Source: Bacillota bacterium | Lineage (GTDB): Bacteria; Bacillota; Clostridia; Lachnospirales; Lachnospiraceae | Length of the DNA stretch: 11,805 nucleotides | NCBI GenBank assembly: GCA_023428885.1 | Contig: JAEYWQ010000025.1 | Coordinates: 1 to 11,805, forward strand | Direction: 5' to 3' | Shown here: positions 5,295 to 11,542 of the stretch, piece after piece | Layout: every line of letters starts with the position of its first letter | Numbering within the stretch: position 1 is the first letter of the stretch | Program-made: the position numbers and the translations under genes | The notes under the pieces: model-generated | What the model was told of the DNA's origin: nothing | What the model saw: the letters and a program-made list of their open reading frames with translations, nothing else | Database searches by the model: none

Positions 5295-5716
5295 ACACCT
5301 ATGGTCCTCCAATGGCAGTCGCCCCAATTAATAAAGTTCGAGAAGTTGTAATGTTTGGTGTTTCTCAGATTCCTCCTGAAAAAATAGATCTTGGCATGGC
5401 TAATTATGGTTATGATTGGCCATTACCGTTTGTTCGAGGAGTCACAGAAGCTCGGGCGATTGGGCATAATGAAGCAGTTATGATTGCCTATGCCAACAAT
5501 GCTCAAATTCAATTTGATGAACTTTCACAATCTCCATACTTTAACTATGTACGGGATGGAATTGAACACGTAGTTTGGTTTGAAGATGTCCGTTCTATCC
5601 AAACAAAGTTCGATCTGCTCAAGGAATTTAATCTTGCTGGATTGGGTTACTGGCAACTGATGCGGTATTTCCGACCAAATTGGTTGCTCCTAAATAGCCA
5701 ATTCAATATTACTTAA
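5275..5716 (+). pseudogene. C-terminal fragment of a spore-type GH18 hydrolase split by the prophage
   Basis: About 140 residues from 5294 match the C-terminal part of the GH18 catalytic domain in SleL/YaaH/YdhD-type proteins, which act on spore cortex peptidoglycan in germination. Seen: Y-T-Y-G-P-P-M-A-V-A-P-I, then M-A-N-Y-G-Y-D-W-P-L-P-F, then F-N-Y-V, V-W-F-E-D-V-R-S-I and the closing Y-W-Q-L-M-R-x-F-x-x-N-W-L-L-L-N-S. The upstream half, including the D-x-x-D-x-D-x-E catalytic motif and any LysM repeats, is absent. The frame stays open upstream into the end of the recombinase gene (ATG at 5243), but no ribosome site supports that start. The fragment begins at the prophage end, so the gene was intact before insertion and could be restored by precise excision. 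Confidence 0.85.
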
Positions 5717-5723
5717 AAATTTT

Positions 5724-5761
5724 ACCGGATGCTCCTTGCTGATTACAAGGTTGCATCCGGT
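5724..5761. terminator. Hairpin terminator between convergent genes
   Basis: A perfect 9-base stem, ACCGGATGC (5724-5732) with GCATCCGGT (5753-5761), encloses a second stem, CCTTG (5734-5738) with CAAGG (5746-5750). On the minus strand it is followed by AAAATTTTTAAG, so it most likely ends the 5773-6003 transcript. It also lies 8 bases after the GH18 stop codon. Confidence 0.7.
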
Positions 5762-5772
5762 GAAGTAAAAAT

Positions 5773-6003
5773 TTATTTAAGTAATAAATAGAGAACAACT
5801 GTTATAAGGATACCAATTGATGCCACACCTAAAGCAAGAGGAAGAGACTTTGCTATGACAGAGAACGGACTGAAACTAGGTTTAGGAACTTGTGTGCTCT
5901 TTTCTTCTGTTTTGTTATCTGACATTTCTTTATTGGTATGTAAATCATCTACCTCTTCCTTGTTTATCTCATTATCATGATTCGAATTAAGTTTGCTATT
6001 CAT
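5773..6003 (-). CDS. Small C-terminally anchored membrane protein
   Basis: A 76-residue protein with a long, very polar N-terminal part (Asn, Asp, Glu and Lys to about residue 45), a Pro/Ser hinge (V-P-K-P-S-F-S-P-F) and a single hydrophobic helix at about residues 54-74, ending L-L-L-K. This is the shape of a tail-anchored protein, or of a truncated zinc-ribbon or anti-sigma-like membrane protein, but no cysteines or known motifs are present and I assign no function. The ATG at 6003 is 5 bases after GGAGG; a TTG at 6015 would fall before that site. It lies downstream of the GC-rich repeats on the minus strand and ends at a terminator hairpin. Confidence 0.6.
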   Translation of the reverse strand: MNSKLNSNHDNEINKEEVDDLHTNKEMSDNKTEEKSTQVPKPSFSPFSVIAKSLPLALGVASIGILITVVLYLLLK

Positions 6004-6058
6004 CTTATCCTCCAAAAAACTATTAATATATTGCAGATATTTCTATATATTATCACAC

Positions 6059-6074
6059 TTTGCCTTCGCCCAAA
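6059..6074. repeat. Partial third copy of the GC-rich repeat end
   Basis: The 16 bases here match the last 16 bases of the two full repeats (TTTGCTTTCGCGCAAA) at 14 of 16 positions. It abuts the first full copy, which suggests that a third unit has been mostly deleted or has diverged. Confidence 0.5.
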
Positions 6075-6136
6075 GTTCGCGTGCGCGTTCGCAGTATGCA
6101 AGCAAGCTTGCACTGCTCACTTTGCTTTCGCGCAAA
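6074..6136. repeat. GC-rich 63-base direct repeat, copy 1
   Basis: Begins AGTTCGCGTGCGCG and ends TTTCGCGCAAA, identical over 63 bases to 6167-6229. Its centre is a hairpin (TGCAAGC 6097-6103, AA, GCTTGCA 6106-6112), extended outward by GCAGT/ACTGC and by GCGCG/CGCGC, so the whole unit is a large imperfect palindrome. Its base composition is far from that of the AT-rich surroundings. It is not coding, although short open frames cross it. Confidence 0.9.
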
Positions 6137-6166
6137 CTGGGTGAAACACGCTACGCGAGTTTCTCC

Positions 6167-6229
6167 AGTTCGCGTGCGCGTTCGCAGTATGCAAGCAAGC
6201 TTGCACTGCTCACTTTGCTTTCGCGCAAA
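6167..6229. repeat. GC-rich 63-base direct repeat, copy 2
   Basis: A perfect copy of 6074-6136, at a period of 93 bases. The 30-base spacer (6137-6166) contains its own dyad (GAAAC...GTTTC). The unit is followed at once by the AT-rich hairpin at 6230-6268. Palindromic GC-rich intergenic units of this kind suggest a dispersed repeat family (REP/MITE-like), which would need a genome search to confirm. Confidence 0.9.
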
Positions 6230-6268
6230 ATGTGCTATAATTACACATAATAAATTATTATAGCACAT
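6230..6268 (-). terminator. Inverted repeat, probable terminator of the HD-domain gene
   Basis: ATGTGCTATAAT (6230-6241) and ATTATAGCACAT (6257-6268) form a perfect 12-base-pair stem with a 15-base AT-rich loop. On the minus strand it lies 19 bases after the end of the 6288-6911 gene and is followed by TTTTG, a weak T-tract. The stem also contains TATAAT on both strands, so a promoter role cannot be excluded. Confidence 0.5.
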
Positions 6269-6287
6269 CTTTCTAAGGTATGCACAG

Positions 6288-6911
6288 CTACTTTTTTGAG
6301 TTACCTTTCTTTGAGCTGACTTTTTCTATGAATTGTCGGATTTCTTCTCTTTCCGCCACTTCATTTGCATTCAGTCTCCCCATTCGGTCACACCAGCCAA
6401 GTAAAGCAATTTCATTGGCATCAATATCTTCTAGCATTTGATTGATATCTCCATATGGAAGATCCTTTCGTACATATAAAATCATCATATGCCAGCGAAC
6501 ATAAGCTGTGGTTAGATGAACAAAATCATCTGGCTCGTTAAAATACCGTAGAAAGCTCTCTGCTTTTTTTGCTCCTACCACATCATGATTATAGGAGGTG
6601 ATTCTTCCTTTATATCGCTTTGTGGTCTCAGGCTTCCCAATGTCATGCAAAAACGCTCCCCACATAAAAGCTCTCGGGTTGGAACTTTGATTCTTTACCT
6701 TCGCAGCCTCATTTACAACAAGCAAGGTATGTTTCCAAGCATCACCTTCGGGGTGATGCTTAGGAGATTGATCTGTTTTTGATAATTGATATAAGTCAAA
6801 GAAGGGAGGCTTATGAAACCATGGTTTCTCTAATAACAGGTTTAGCCAAAGGCTAGGCTGTTCTAGTTCTAATAGGGCGTGTTCGATTTCGATAAAATGC
6901 TCCTTCTCCAT
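6288..6911 (-). CDS. HD-domain protein, tRNA nucleotidyltransferase-like HD region
   Basis: A 207-residue protein of the HD superfamily, metal-dependent phosphohydrolases acting on nucleotides or phosphodiesters. Seen: His61 in D-A-W-K-H-T, the H-D pair at 89-90 in F-L-H-D-I-G-K-P-E, His109 in Y-N-H-D, His141 in R-W-H-M, and Asp175 in C-D-R-M-G-R. The layout (H-T-L, G-x-L-H-D-I-G-K-P, H-x-x-x-G-A, H-M, D-R-x-G) is like the HD region attached to some CCA-adding enzymes, but no nucleotidyltransferase domain is present. It is probably a stand-alone cytoplasmic phosphatase or phosphodiesterase of unknown substrate. AAGGAG precedes the ATG. It begins 21 bases after the end of a small hydrophilic-protein gene on the same strand, so the two are likely an operon. 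Confidence 0.8.
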   Translation of the reverse strand: MEKEHFIEIEHALLELEQPSLWLNLLLEKPWFHKPPFFDLYQLSKTDQSPKHHPEGDAWKHTLLVVNEAAKVKNQSSNPRAFMWGAFLHDIGKPETTKRYKGRITSYNHDVVGAKKAESFLRYFNEPDDFVHLTTAYVRWHMMILYVRKDLPYGDINQMLEDIDANEIALLGWCDRMGRLNANEVAEREEIRQFIEKVSSKKGNSKK

Positions 6912-6932
6912 GTGTTCTCCTTAATCTTTGTA

Positions 6933-7118
6933 CTAATCTTGCTTTCTATTTTTGTGTGATATATCCTCAATAACAGAAGCTTTGTGGTGTCCTGCCTTCG
7001 CTTTTCCTTGAATCTCCGGTACTGGTGGTTGATCATTCTTTTGTACATGCATCTTATGATTGCTTTCTGTTCCATGTGGATCTGATTCGTCTGGTCTTCT
7101 CATTCCTGCTTTAGCCAT
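6933..7118 (-). CDS. Small hydrophilic protein of unknown function
   Basis: A 61-residue, strongly polar protein with no hydrophobic segment: M-A-K-A-G-M-R-R-P-D, then D-P-H-G-T-E-S-N-H-K, Q-P-P-V-P-E-I-Q-G-K-A-K, and a basic end. It is rich in Lys, His, Gly and Pro and is probably disordered. Short proteins with the same P-x-P-E-I-Q-G-K-A-K theme occur in other Clostridia as conserved hypotheticals (from memory, no function known to me). GGAGG lies 9 bases before the ATG at 7118. It heads a probable operon with the HD-domain gene, 21 bases downstream. A perfect dyad (7141-7157) lies just upstream in its promoter region. Confidence 0.7.
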   Translation of the reverse strand: MAKAGMRRPDESDPHGTESNHKMHVQKNDQPPVPEIQGKAKAGHHKASVIEDISHKNRKQD

Positions 7119-7140
7119 AACATATTTCCTCCATTAAATA

Positions 7141-7157
7141 TAACACATCCTGTGTTA
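7141..7157. promoter_or_regulatory. Operator-like dyad upstream of the small protein/HD operon
   Basis: TAACACA (7141-7147), TCC, TGTGTTA (7151-7157) is a perfect 7+7 inverted repeat with a 3-base centre. It lies 23 bases upstream of the ATG at 7118, next to a TTATAT-like -10 on the minus strand, where a repressor would block transcription. The binding protein is unknown. Confidence 0.5.
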
Positions 7158-7286
7158 GTCTGGGTGTTGAAATCAAAATAGATTCTAATGATAGACTATC
7201 CAATTGTCAAAAAATCATTCAAACTAAAAATCCCCATATTTCCTGTTGAATCTCTCAAAATTTACATGCTATATTGCTCTATACTC

Positions 7287-7327
7287 TTGACATATGACGC
7301 ATCTACAAGTATGATATTAAGATATCA
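7287..7327 (+). promoter_or_regulatory. mntP promoter with overlapping dyad
   Basis: TTGACA (7287-7292) and TATGAT (7310-7315) are separated by 17 bases. A perfect dyad, TGATAT-TAAG-ATATCA (7312-7327), overlaps the -10 and the expected start near 7322. That is a natural place for a metal-responsive regulator, though no MntR-type consensus is claimed. The leader is under 30 bases, so a yybP-ykoY manganese riboswitch cannot fit after this promoter. Confidence 0.65.
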
Positions 7328-7349
7328 CGTTAAAAAAAGGAGCACTTTC

Positions 7350-7913
7350 ATGTCAATATTAACCATCTTAACTCTAGCAGTCGGTTTAGCAATGGATGCA
7401 TTTGCTGTTGCAATCTGTAAAGGTCTAGCAATGAAAAAAATGTCGATAAAAAAAGCTCTCATCATTGGAGGATATTTTGGTTTCTTTCAAGGTGCCATGC
7501 CAATTATCGGATATTTTCTGGGTATAACATTTAGAGACTCGATTAATGCTTGTGATCATTGGATAGCCTTCGGCTTATTAGCTATCATTGGAATTAGTAT
7601 GATTCGTGAAGCTATGAGTAAAGAGGAAGAGAGTGTAAATGATAGTGTTACCTTTAAAACCATGGTAGTTCTGGCCTTAGCTACAAGTATTGATGCATTA
7701 GCGATTGGAGTAACCTTCGCCATAATTGATGCTCCAATTATCAAAGCTGCTTCCTTAATAGCCATCATTACTTTCATTCTTTCGATGGTTGGAGTTAAAA
7801 TTGGTAATGTTTTTGGAATCCGCTACAAAGCAAAAGCTGAGTTTATTGGAGGTTTTGTTCTAATTATATTAGGTTTTAAAATATTATTCGAACATCTTGG
7901 ATACCTTGCATAG
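7350..7913 (+). CDS. mntP: Manganese exporter MntP
   Basis: A 187-residue integral membrane protein of the MntP (YebN, DUF204) family, which exports Mn(II) and protects against manganese excess. Six hydrophobic segments can be seen. The first carries the conserved A-V-G-L-A-M-D-A-F-A-V-A motif with the metal-binding Asp. The fourth carries the matching A-T-S-I-D-A-L-A-I-G-V repeat, as expected for a protein made of two related halves. The length equals the family's usual ~180-190 residues. I chose the ATG at 7350 because AAAGGAG lies just before it and the promoter is at 7287-7315; the upstream open frame from 7188 begins before that promoter. It is monocistronic and ends at a shared terminator. 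Confidence 0.95.
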   Translation: MSILTILTLAVGLAMDAFAVAICKGLAMKKMSIKKALIIGGYFGFFQGAMPIIGYFLGITFRDSINACDHWIAFGLLAIIGISMIREAMSKEEESVNDSVTFKTMVVLALATSIDALAIGVTFAIIDAPIIKAASLIAIITFILSMVGVKIGNVFGIRYKAKAEFIGGFVLIILGFKILFEHLGYLA

Positions 7914-7920
7914 ATGATAT

Positions 7921-7967
7921 AAAGAGGAGACTGCAAAATGATATGATTTTGCGATCTCCTCTTTTTG
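7921..7967. terminator. Bidirectional terminator between mntP and the chemoreceptor gene
   Basis: AAAGAGGAGA (7921-7930) pairs with TCTCCTCTTT, and inside it GCAAAAT pairs with ATTTTGC around a 6-base loop, giving a stem of about 17 base pairs with one 2x2 mismatch. CTTTTTGATT follows on the plus strand. It lies 8 bases after the mntP stop and at the 3' end of the convergent chemoreceptor gene. Confidence 0.9.
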
Positions 7968-7968
7968 A

Positions 7969-9342
7969 TTATTCTACCACTTTCATTAATTCATGTAGAT
8001 GATGTAGCAACTTCTTTAAAACCTGATCTGCTTCTTCATAATATGATGTAGCTTTTTCTCTATTTTTACGTTGGATTTCTTCATAACATTTAAGAGCAAC
8101 AGCATGAAGTTCATTATGACATTGTTTCAAGGCAATGAAGTTACTATTCTTAACTATTTTCTCATCCTCTACCGTATTGATCCACTTACCTAACTTACAG
8201 TTACCAGTAGAGGCTATCGCTTCTCGACTTAGCTCTTCACTACCGTTAATTGCACTGCTTAGCTTCCAGGTAAAGACAATGTGATCTACCTCAAAGATAT
8301 GAAGCCAATTTGAAAGTTCAAGGTTCGTTGCCAATCTTGCAATCGCACCGCGCACCTTATCCGCTGCACGAACTGTTGTATACAAGAACTCACCCGCTTG
8401 ATTACAATTTTCATATAACATATGATAAGAATCCATCATTGAATCAATCGACTTCACAAAGGTTTTGGTCACACTGTTTTGGTTTTGTACATATGTATAT
8501 ATGTTATTCAGCTCAGTATTAATCGTAGACATTTGACCATTGATTGTTTGAATGTCAGATACTGAATTTTCTACAATCAGATTCCCTTCTACTAATTTAC
8601 GTGAAGTATCCGTAATGGTGCCAGCCAACACATCGATGCTGTCTTGAAGTTCCTGTACATAACGAGTGATATCACCAGCAGAGATGGTTGTTGTTTCAGA
8701 GAGATGTTTTACTTCCCCAGCAACCACGGCAAAACCACGTCCTGCAGCTCCTGCTCTGGCGGCTTCAATGGAAGCATTTAATGCTAATAAATTACTCTGC
8801 TCTGCTACTTCTTTCACTAATTTAACAATTTCTGTAATCTTAGCAGTCTTTTGCTTAAATTCTTGAATCATAACATCAATTGCTTTCATCTCTGCCGAAG
8901 ATTGATTCACAACTTCAATACTCTTCGTCATATTCTGAACACTATGATTGGATGTAGCTACGGCATCATCGACAAACTGTTTAATTTCAGCAATCCCATC
9001 AGATATCGAAGTGATGGAGCTTCCAAATTCCTGACTTGATACACGCATGCCTTCAATAGATGCTGATTGATTAGATACTCTTTCTAGCATATCACTGATA
9101 ATAGTATTGGAGGTTGCATTATGAACCATATCGTTTAGACGCATAACATGAGAATTGCAAGAACTTTGTATTGAGACTAACATGGTATTCATCATTGCAA
9201 TTAGCTCTTGATCCATTCCGGCTTTGTCTTCGATCGACGTCGCTTCCCCGTTGGCGACTTTTTTCATCTGTTCCATGAGCCATTCACGATCCAATTTAGC
9301 TGTGTCTTCTTTTCGTTTTGATCCAAAAATACCTTTACCCAT
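7969..9342 (-). CDS. Cytoplasmic methyl-accepting chemotaxis protein with C-terminal CZB domain
   Basis: A 457-residue soluble chemoreceptor: no transmembrane segment, no HAMP. The N-terminal ~80 residues are helical without a recognised sensor fold. Next comes a long coiled-coil signalling domain whose hairpin tip (about 179-217) has the family's E-V-A-E-Q-S-N-L-L-A-L-N-A-S-I-E-A-A-R-A-G and G-F-A-V-V-A-G-E-V sequence, which contacts CheA and CheW. The C-terminus (about 345-425) is a chemoreceptor zinc-binding (CZB) domain: His354, C-K-L-G-K-W (Cys382), and His409 and His413 in H-N-E-L-H. These are the 3-His/1-Cys zinc ligands, reported in other bacteria to sense zinc or oxidants such as hypochlorous acid. 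AGGAGG precedes the ATG. It has its own consensus promoter, and a hairpin in a long leader. Confidence 0.93.
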   Translation of the reverse strand: MGKGIFGSKRKEDTAKLDREWLMEQMKKVANGEATSIEDKAGMDQELIAMMNTMLVSIQSSCNSHVMRLNDMVHNATSNTIISDMLERVSNQSASIEGMRVSSQEFGSSITSISDGIAEIKQFVDDAVATSNHSVQNMTKSIEVVNQSSAEMKAIDVMIQEFKQKTAKITEIVKLVKEVAEQSNLLALNASIEAARAGAAGRGFAVVAGEVKHLSETTTISAGDITRYVQELQDSIDVLAGTITDTSRKLVEGNLIVENSVSDIQTINGQMSTINTELNNIYTYVQNQNSVTKTFVKSIDSMMDSYHMLYENCNQAGEFLYTTVRAADKVRGAIARLATNLELSNWLHIFEVDHIVFTWKLSSAINGSEELSREAIASTGNCKLGKWINTVEDEKIVKNSNFIALKQCHNELHAVALKCYEEIQRKNREKATSYYEEADQVLKKLLHHLHELMKVVE

Positions 9343-9392
9343 ACGGTTTTCCTCCTGATATTATTAACACAATATGCTTTGTCATATAGTGT

Positions 9393-9419
9393 AAAATACT
9401 GTTGTTTAAACAGTATTTT
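9393..9419 (-). promoter_or_regulatory. Hairpin in the leader of the chemoreceptor mRNA
   Basis: AAAATACTGTT (9393-9403) and AACAGTATTTT (9409-9419) form an 11-base-pair stem. It lies between the chemoreceptor promoter and its start codon, within a leader of about 85 bases. In the minus-strand RNA it is followed by ACAC rather than a U-tract, so it is a poor terminator there. On the plus strand TTTTTTT follows. It may stabilise the message or act as an attenuator. Confidence 0.5.
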
Positions 9420-9435
9420 TTTACATTTTTCTTTA

Positions 9436-9464
9436 ATTATAGACCTATCTTCTTATATTGTCAA
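9436..9464 (-). promoter_or_regulatory. Consensus sigma-A promoter of the chemoreceptor gene
   Basis: On the minus strand TTGACA (9464-9459) and TATAAT (9441-9436) are separated by exactly 17 bases. This is a housekeeping promoter, not a sigma-D flagellar one. It separates the chemoreceptor from the aldo/keto reductase gene upstream on the same strand. Confidence 0.9.
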
Positions 9465-9500
9465 ATAATATACTTCTACTTTCTACTATCACTTCTAATA

Positions 9501-10604
9501 TTAGGCAGATGCAATTTCCTTTAATCTTTCGATGATTTCAAGATGTTGTGTACATTGCTTCTCACATTTTTTACAAGCAATACATTCTTTAGCTTGCTCT
9601 ACTTTGATACCCCAGTGACCTTTCAGTCGATCAACGATGCTCTTCTTCTCACCTGTTAGGATTAATTGATTATATGCATCCATTAGCTTAGGAATTTCAA
9701 TTTCCTTTGGACATCCTTTGCAATATCCGCATCCAGTACAAAGATCATTCATAGCTACGCCTTTTTCTTCATATTCTTTTACAATCTGGGCACATGGCTT
9801 TTCTACTAAGTTCTCAACTGCTTTTACTGCATCATCCACGTGTTCTTTGCTGGTACAGCCAGCTAAGGTAATGGTGATTTCCTTGTGAGATGCTACAAAA
9901 CGTAATGCCGCTTGAGGAACTGTTAAATTACTTCCTTCTGCAAGATAAGCAAATTTATCCTTCGCACTCGGAATTAAGCCGCCACCCAAAGGATTCATAA
10001 CCACAACACCCATTCCAGCTTTATTTGCAGCTTCAATTCCACTCTGGCGGAAGCGGTAATTAATCGCATTATAACCAATCAACATCCCTTGGAATTTACC
10101 TGAATCAACGACAGTTTCAATATCATTTCCCTGCATATGGGATGAAAATACTATATTTCGAATTAAGCCTTCTGATTTCGCTTCTTCAAAGAAACCATAT
10201 AGTGCATCGACTTGTTTCTCATAAGATTCCAAATTAAGCAGACACCATAAATGATAAAAATCCAAGTAATCCGTCTTTAGTCGATCTAAGGAAGTTTCCA
10301 AACGTTTGCGGAAAGAATCCTTTGTAATCTTCCCATCCAAGGTTCCAAAGTTTGTCTTGGATGAGACATATATCTGATCTCTCTTAAGCTGAGAAATTGC
10401 TAATCCTGTTATGGTCTCGCTTTTATCTTGACAATAAAATGGAGCAGTGTCGAAATAATTGATACCTTGTTCAAAAGCATATAATGGGAGTTCTGAACAT
10501 TTCTCTAATCTACCTGCACTTACATCCTCATCGTTATAACGCATACAGCCTAACCCAATTGCGGAAACCTTCATATCCGTGTTTCCATATCGTTTGTAAT
10601 ACAT
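9501..10604 (-). CDS. Aldo/keto reductase with C-terminal 4Fe-4S motifs
   Basis: A 367-residue oxidoreductase. The first ~270 residues form an aldo/keto reductase barrel with the catalytic tetrad Asp52 and Tyr57 (F-D-T-A-P-F-Y), Lys83 (S-S-K) and His118 (F-Y-H-L-W), and a C-terminal NAD(P)-binding loop. After it come two cysteine motifs: C-x2-C-x2-C-x2-C-P (L-C-T-G-C-G-Y-C-K-G-C-P) and C-x2-C-x2-C-x3-C (C-I-A-C-K-K-C-E-K-Q-C), expected to hold iron-sulfur clusters. Such fused reductases (COG1453) are common in anaerobes, but their substrates are mostly unknown. I chose the ATG at 10604 because GGAGGGTGG lies just before it; a start 9 codons upstream would overlap that site. Transcription is probably controlled by a MerR-type activator. 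Confidence 0.92.
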   Translation of the reverse strand: MYYKRYGNTDMKVSAIGLGCMRYNDEDVSAGRLEKCSELPLYAFEQGINYFDTAPFYCQDKSETITGLAISQLKRDQIYVSSKTNFGTLDGKITKDSFRKRLETSLDRLKTDYLDFYHLWCLLNLESYEKQVDALYGFFEEAKSEGLIRNIVFSSHMQGNDIETVVDSGKFQGMLIGYNAINYRFRQSGIEAANKAGMGVVVMNPLGGGLIPSAKDKFAYLAEGSNLTVPQAALRFVASHKEITITLAGCTSKEHVDDAVKAVENLVEKPCAQIVKEYEEKGVAMNDLCTGCGYCKGCPKEIEIPKLMDAYNQLILTGEKKSIVDRLKGHWGIKVEQAKECIACKKCEKQCTQHLEIIERLKEIASA

Positions 10605-10684
10605 TTGCCACCCTCCAGAATCATAATCCAATTTTTACATTCAACAACTTCTTATCTTATGAAGTTGCATATTTGTATAACTAT

Positions 10685-10715
10685 ATTATAGTGCTTAGAG
10701 CTAACTTTAAGTCAA
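10685..10715 (-). promoter_or_regulatory. MerR-type promoter of the aldo/keto reductase gene
   Basis: On the minus strand TTGACT (10715-10710) and TATAAT (10690-10685) are separated by 19 bases, too long for unaided polymerase. The spacer holds a dyad, CTTAAAG-TTAG-CTCTAAG (10711-10694), with one mismatched pair. A 19-base spacer with an internal dyad of the C-T-T-A-x-A-G type is the hallmark of MerR-family activators, which untwist the promoter on sensing aldehydes, oxidants or metals. No merR gene is present in the window. Confidence 0.75.
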
Positions 10716-10976
10716 GAACTTTCTATCATATAGCATATAGCAAGTTAAGTGCAAGAATAACTCCCACCCTCAATAAAGCAAAGCTTGGCCCTGCTTCGTC
10801 ACTTATCTGAAGATATCTGACTTTTGATTTTTAGAGAACGAACGTTTAAACGTTAGATGAATAAGAAACTTCAAGAGAAATTACGAGATGTTATACCATA
10901 TAAGATATTGTAGGAAACCTCATTTCACGTCCTTATTGTGACCAGAGGTCCCTACAATGATTAATGTAGATTTTTC
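10716..10976. other. Gene-free stretch with a palindrome and a hairpin
   Basis: I see no credible gene here. It holds a perfect 14-base palindrome, AACGTTTAAACGTT (10841-10854), and a long imperfect hairpin, ATTGTAGG...CCTACAAT (10907-10958), with inner pairing ACCTC/GAGGT and unpaired bases. The hairpin lies just past the stop of the 10977-11333 gene, so it may act as its terminator, although no T-tract follows on the minus strand. Confidence 0.5.
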
Positions 10977-11333
10977 TTACACAATAAGAATTGGTATATT
11001 CATGGATACATATTCTTTCTTTGGCATCCAGTCAAATCCATCGTATACTTCTTTACGAAACCGTACCTCTAACATTTGCTCCCCTGGACGTGTTATGCAA
11101 AACGATTCTGTGAAATCAAACATAAAATATCTTAAGTAATTTCCCACTTGAAAACAATGTGGCATCCAACGGATATCATCAAATGCGGGGGTTTTGTTAT
11201 CAAGTCCAGCACCAATTGCAGTGAAAAAAACTGTTTCTCCACGTTTTACTTGTTCCAAAATTGAAATTCCTCTTACGCTGCATTGATCACTTGAAAGTAT
11301 TTCTTGATTTGACAGTTCTAAGACATCATCCAT
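10977..11333 (-). CDS. Unrecognised 118-residue cytoplasmic protein
   Basis: A 118-residue protein without signal peptide or membrane helix. It begins M-D-D-V-L-E-L-S-N-Q-E. A strand-rich middle has F-F-T-A-I-G-A-G and an aromatic segment I-R-W-M-P-H-C-F-Q-V-G-N-Y-L-R-Y-F-M-F-D-F, then V-R-F-R-K-E-V and a short hydrophobic end, N-I-P-I-L-I-V. It has three cysteines with no metal-binding spacing. I recognise no family. AAGGTGGAG precedes the ATG at 11333, supporting translation. It stands alone between the reductase gene and the rRNA operon, all on the minus strand, with a strong terminator separating it from the rRNA. Confidence 0.65.
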   Translation of the reverse strand: MDDVLELSNQEILSSDQCSVRGISILEQVKRGETVFFTAIGAGLDNKTPAFDDIRWMPHCFQVGNYLRYFMFDFTESFCITRPGEQMLEVRFRKEVYDGFDWMPKKEYVSMNIPILIV

Positions 11334-11542
11334 AACGCTCCACCTTTCTATCGTTACGCAGAATTTGATATCATTAGTAGACTTAAAAATTTATATATAC
11401 TTATTTATATGATGGTATGTGTGAAATCTTTCTTCCACTTTATTTTTCATTAAAGATTGCAATCAAGCTTGCAAGATGAGGTGAACAGCATATCTGTATA
11501 TCTAATCACTTTACTTACTTTCATGCAAACAAGATGATATAA

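Noticed and set aside
6059..6229. Possible CRISPR array
   Set aside because: Only two full units of 63 bases with one 30-base spacer, a strongly palindromic GC-rich unit and no cas genes. This does not fit a CRISPR array.
5993..6268. Three open frames of 67-85 codons on both strands across the GC-rich repeats
   Set aside because: They exist because the GC-rich repeat lacks stop codons. The translations contain the same peptide twice and have no ribosome site.
7188..7349. N-terminal extension of mntP in the same frame
   Set aside because: The promoter (7287-7315) and ribosome site (7338-7343) lie inside the extension, and MntP homologues start at the equivalent of the ATG at 7350.
8310..9039. 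Three plus-strand frames of 62-70 codons within the chemoreceptor gene
   Set aside because: They are shadows of the strongly supported minus-strand coding sequence.
10484..10810. 108-codon plus-strand frame overlapping the reductase start and its promoter
   Set aside because: It is antisense to a well-supported gene and has no ribosome site or recognisable protein features.
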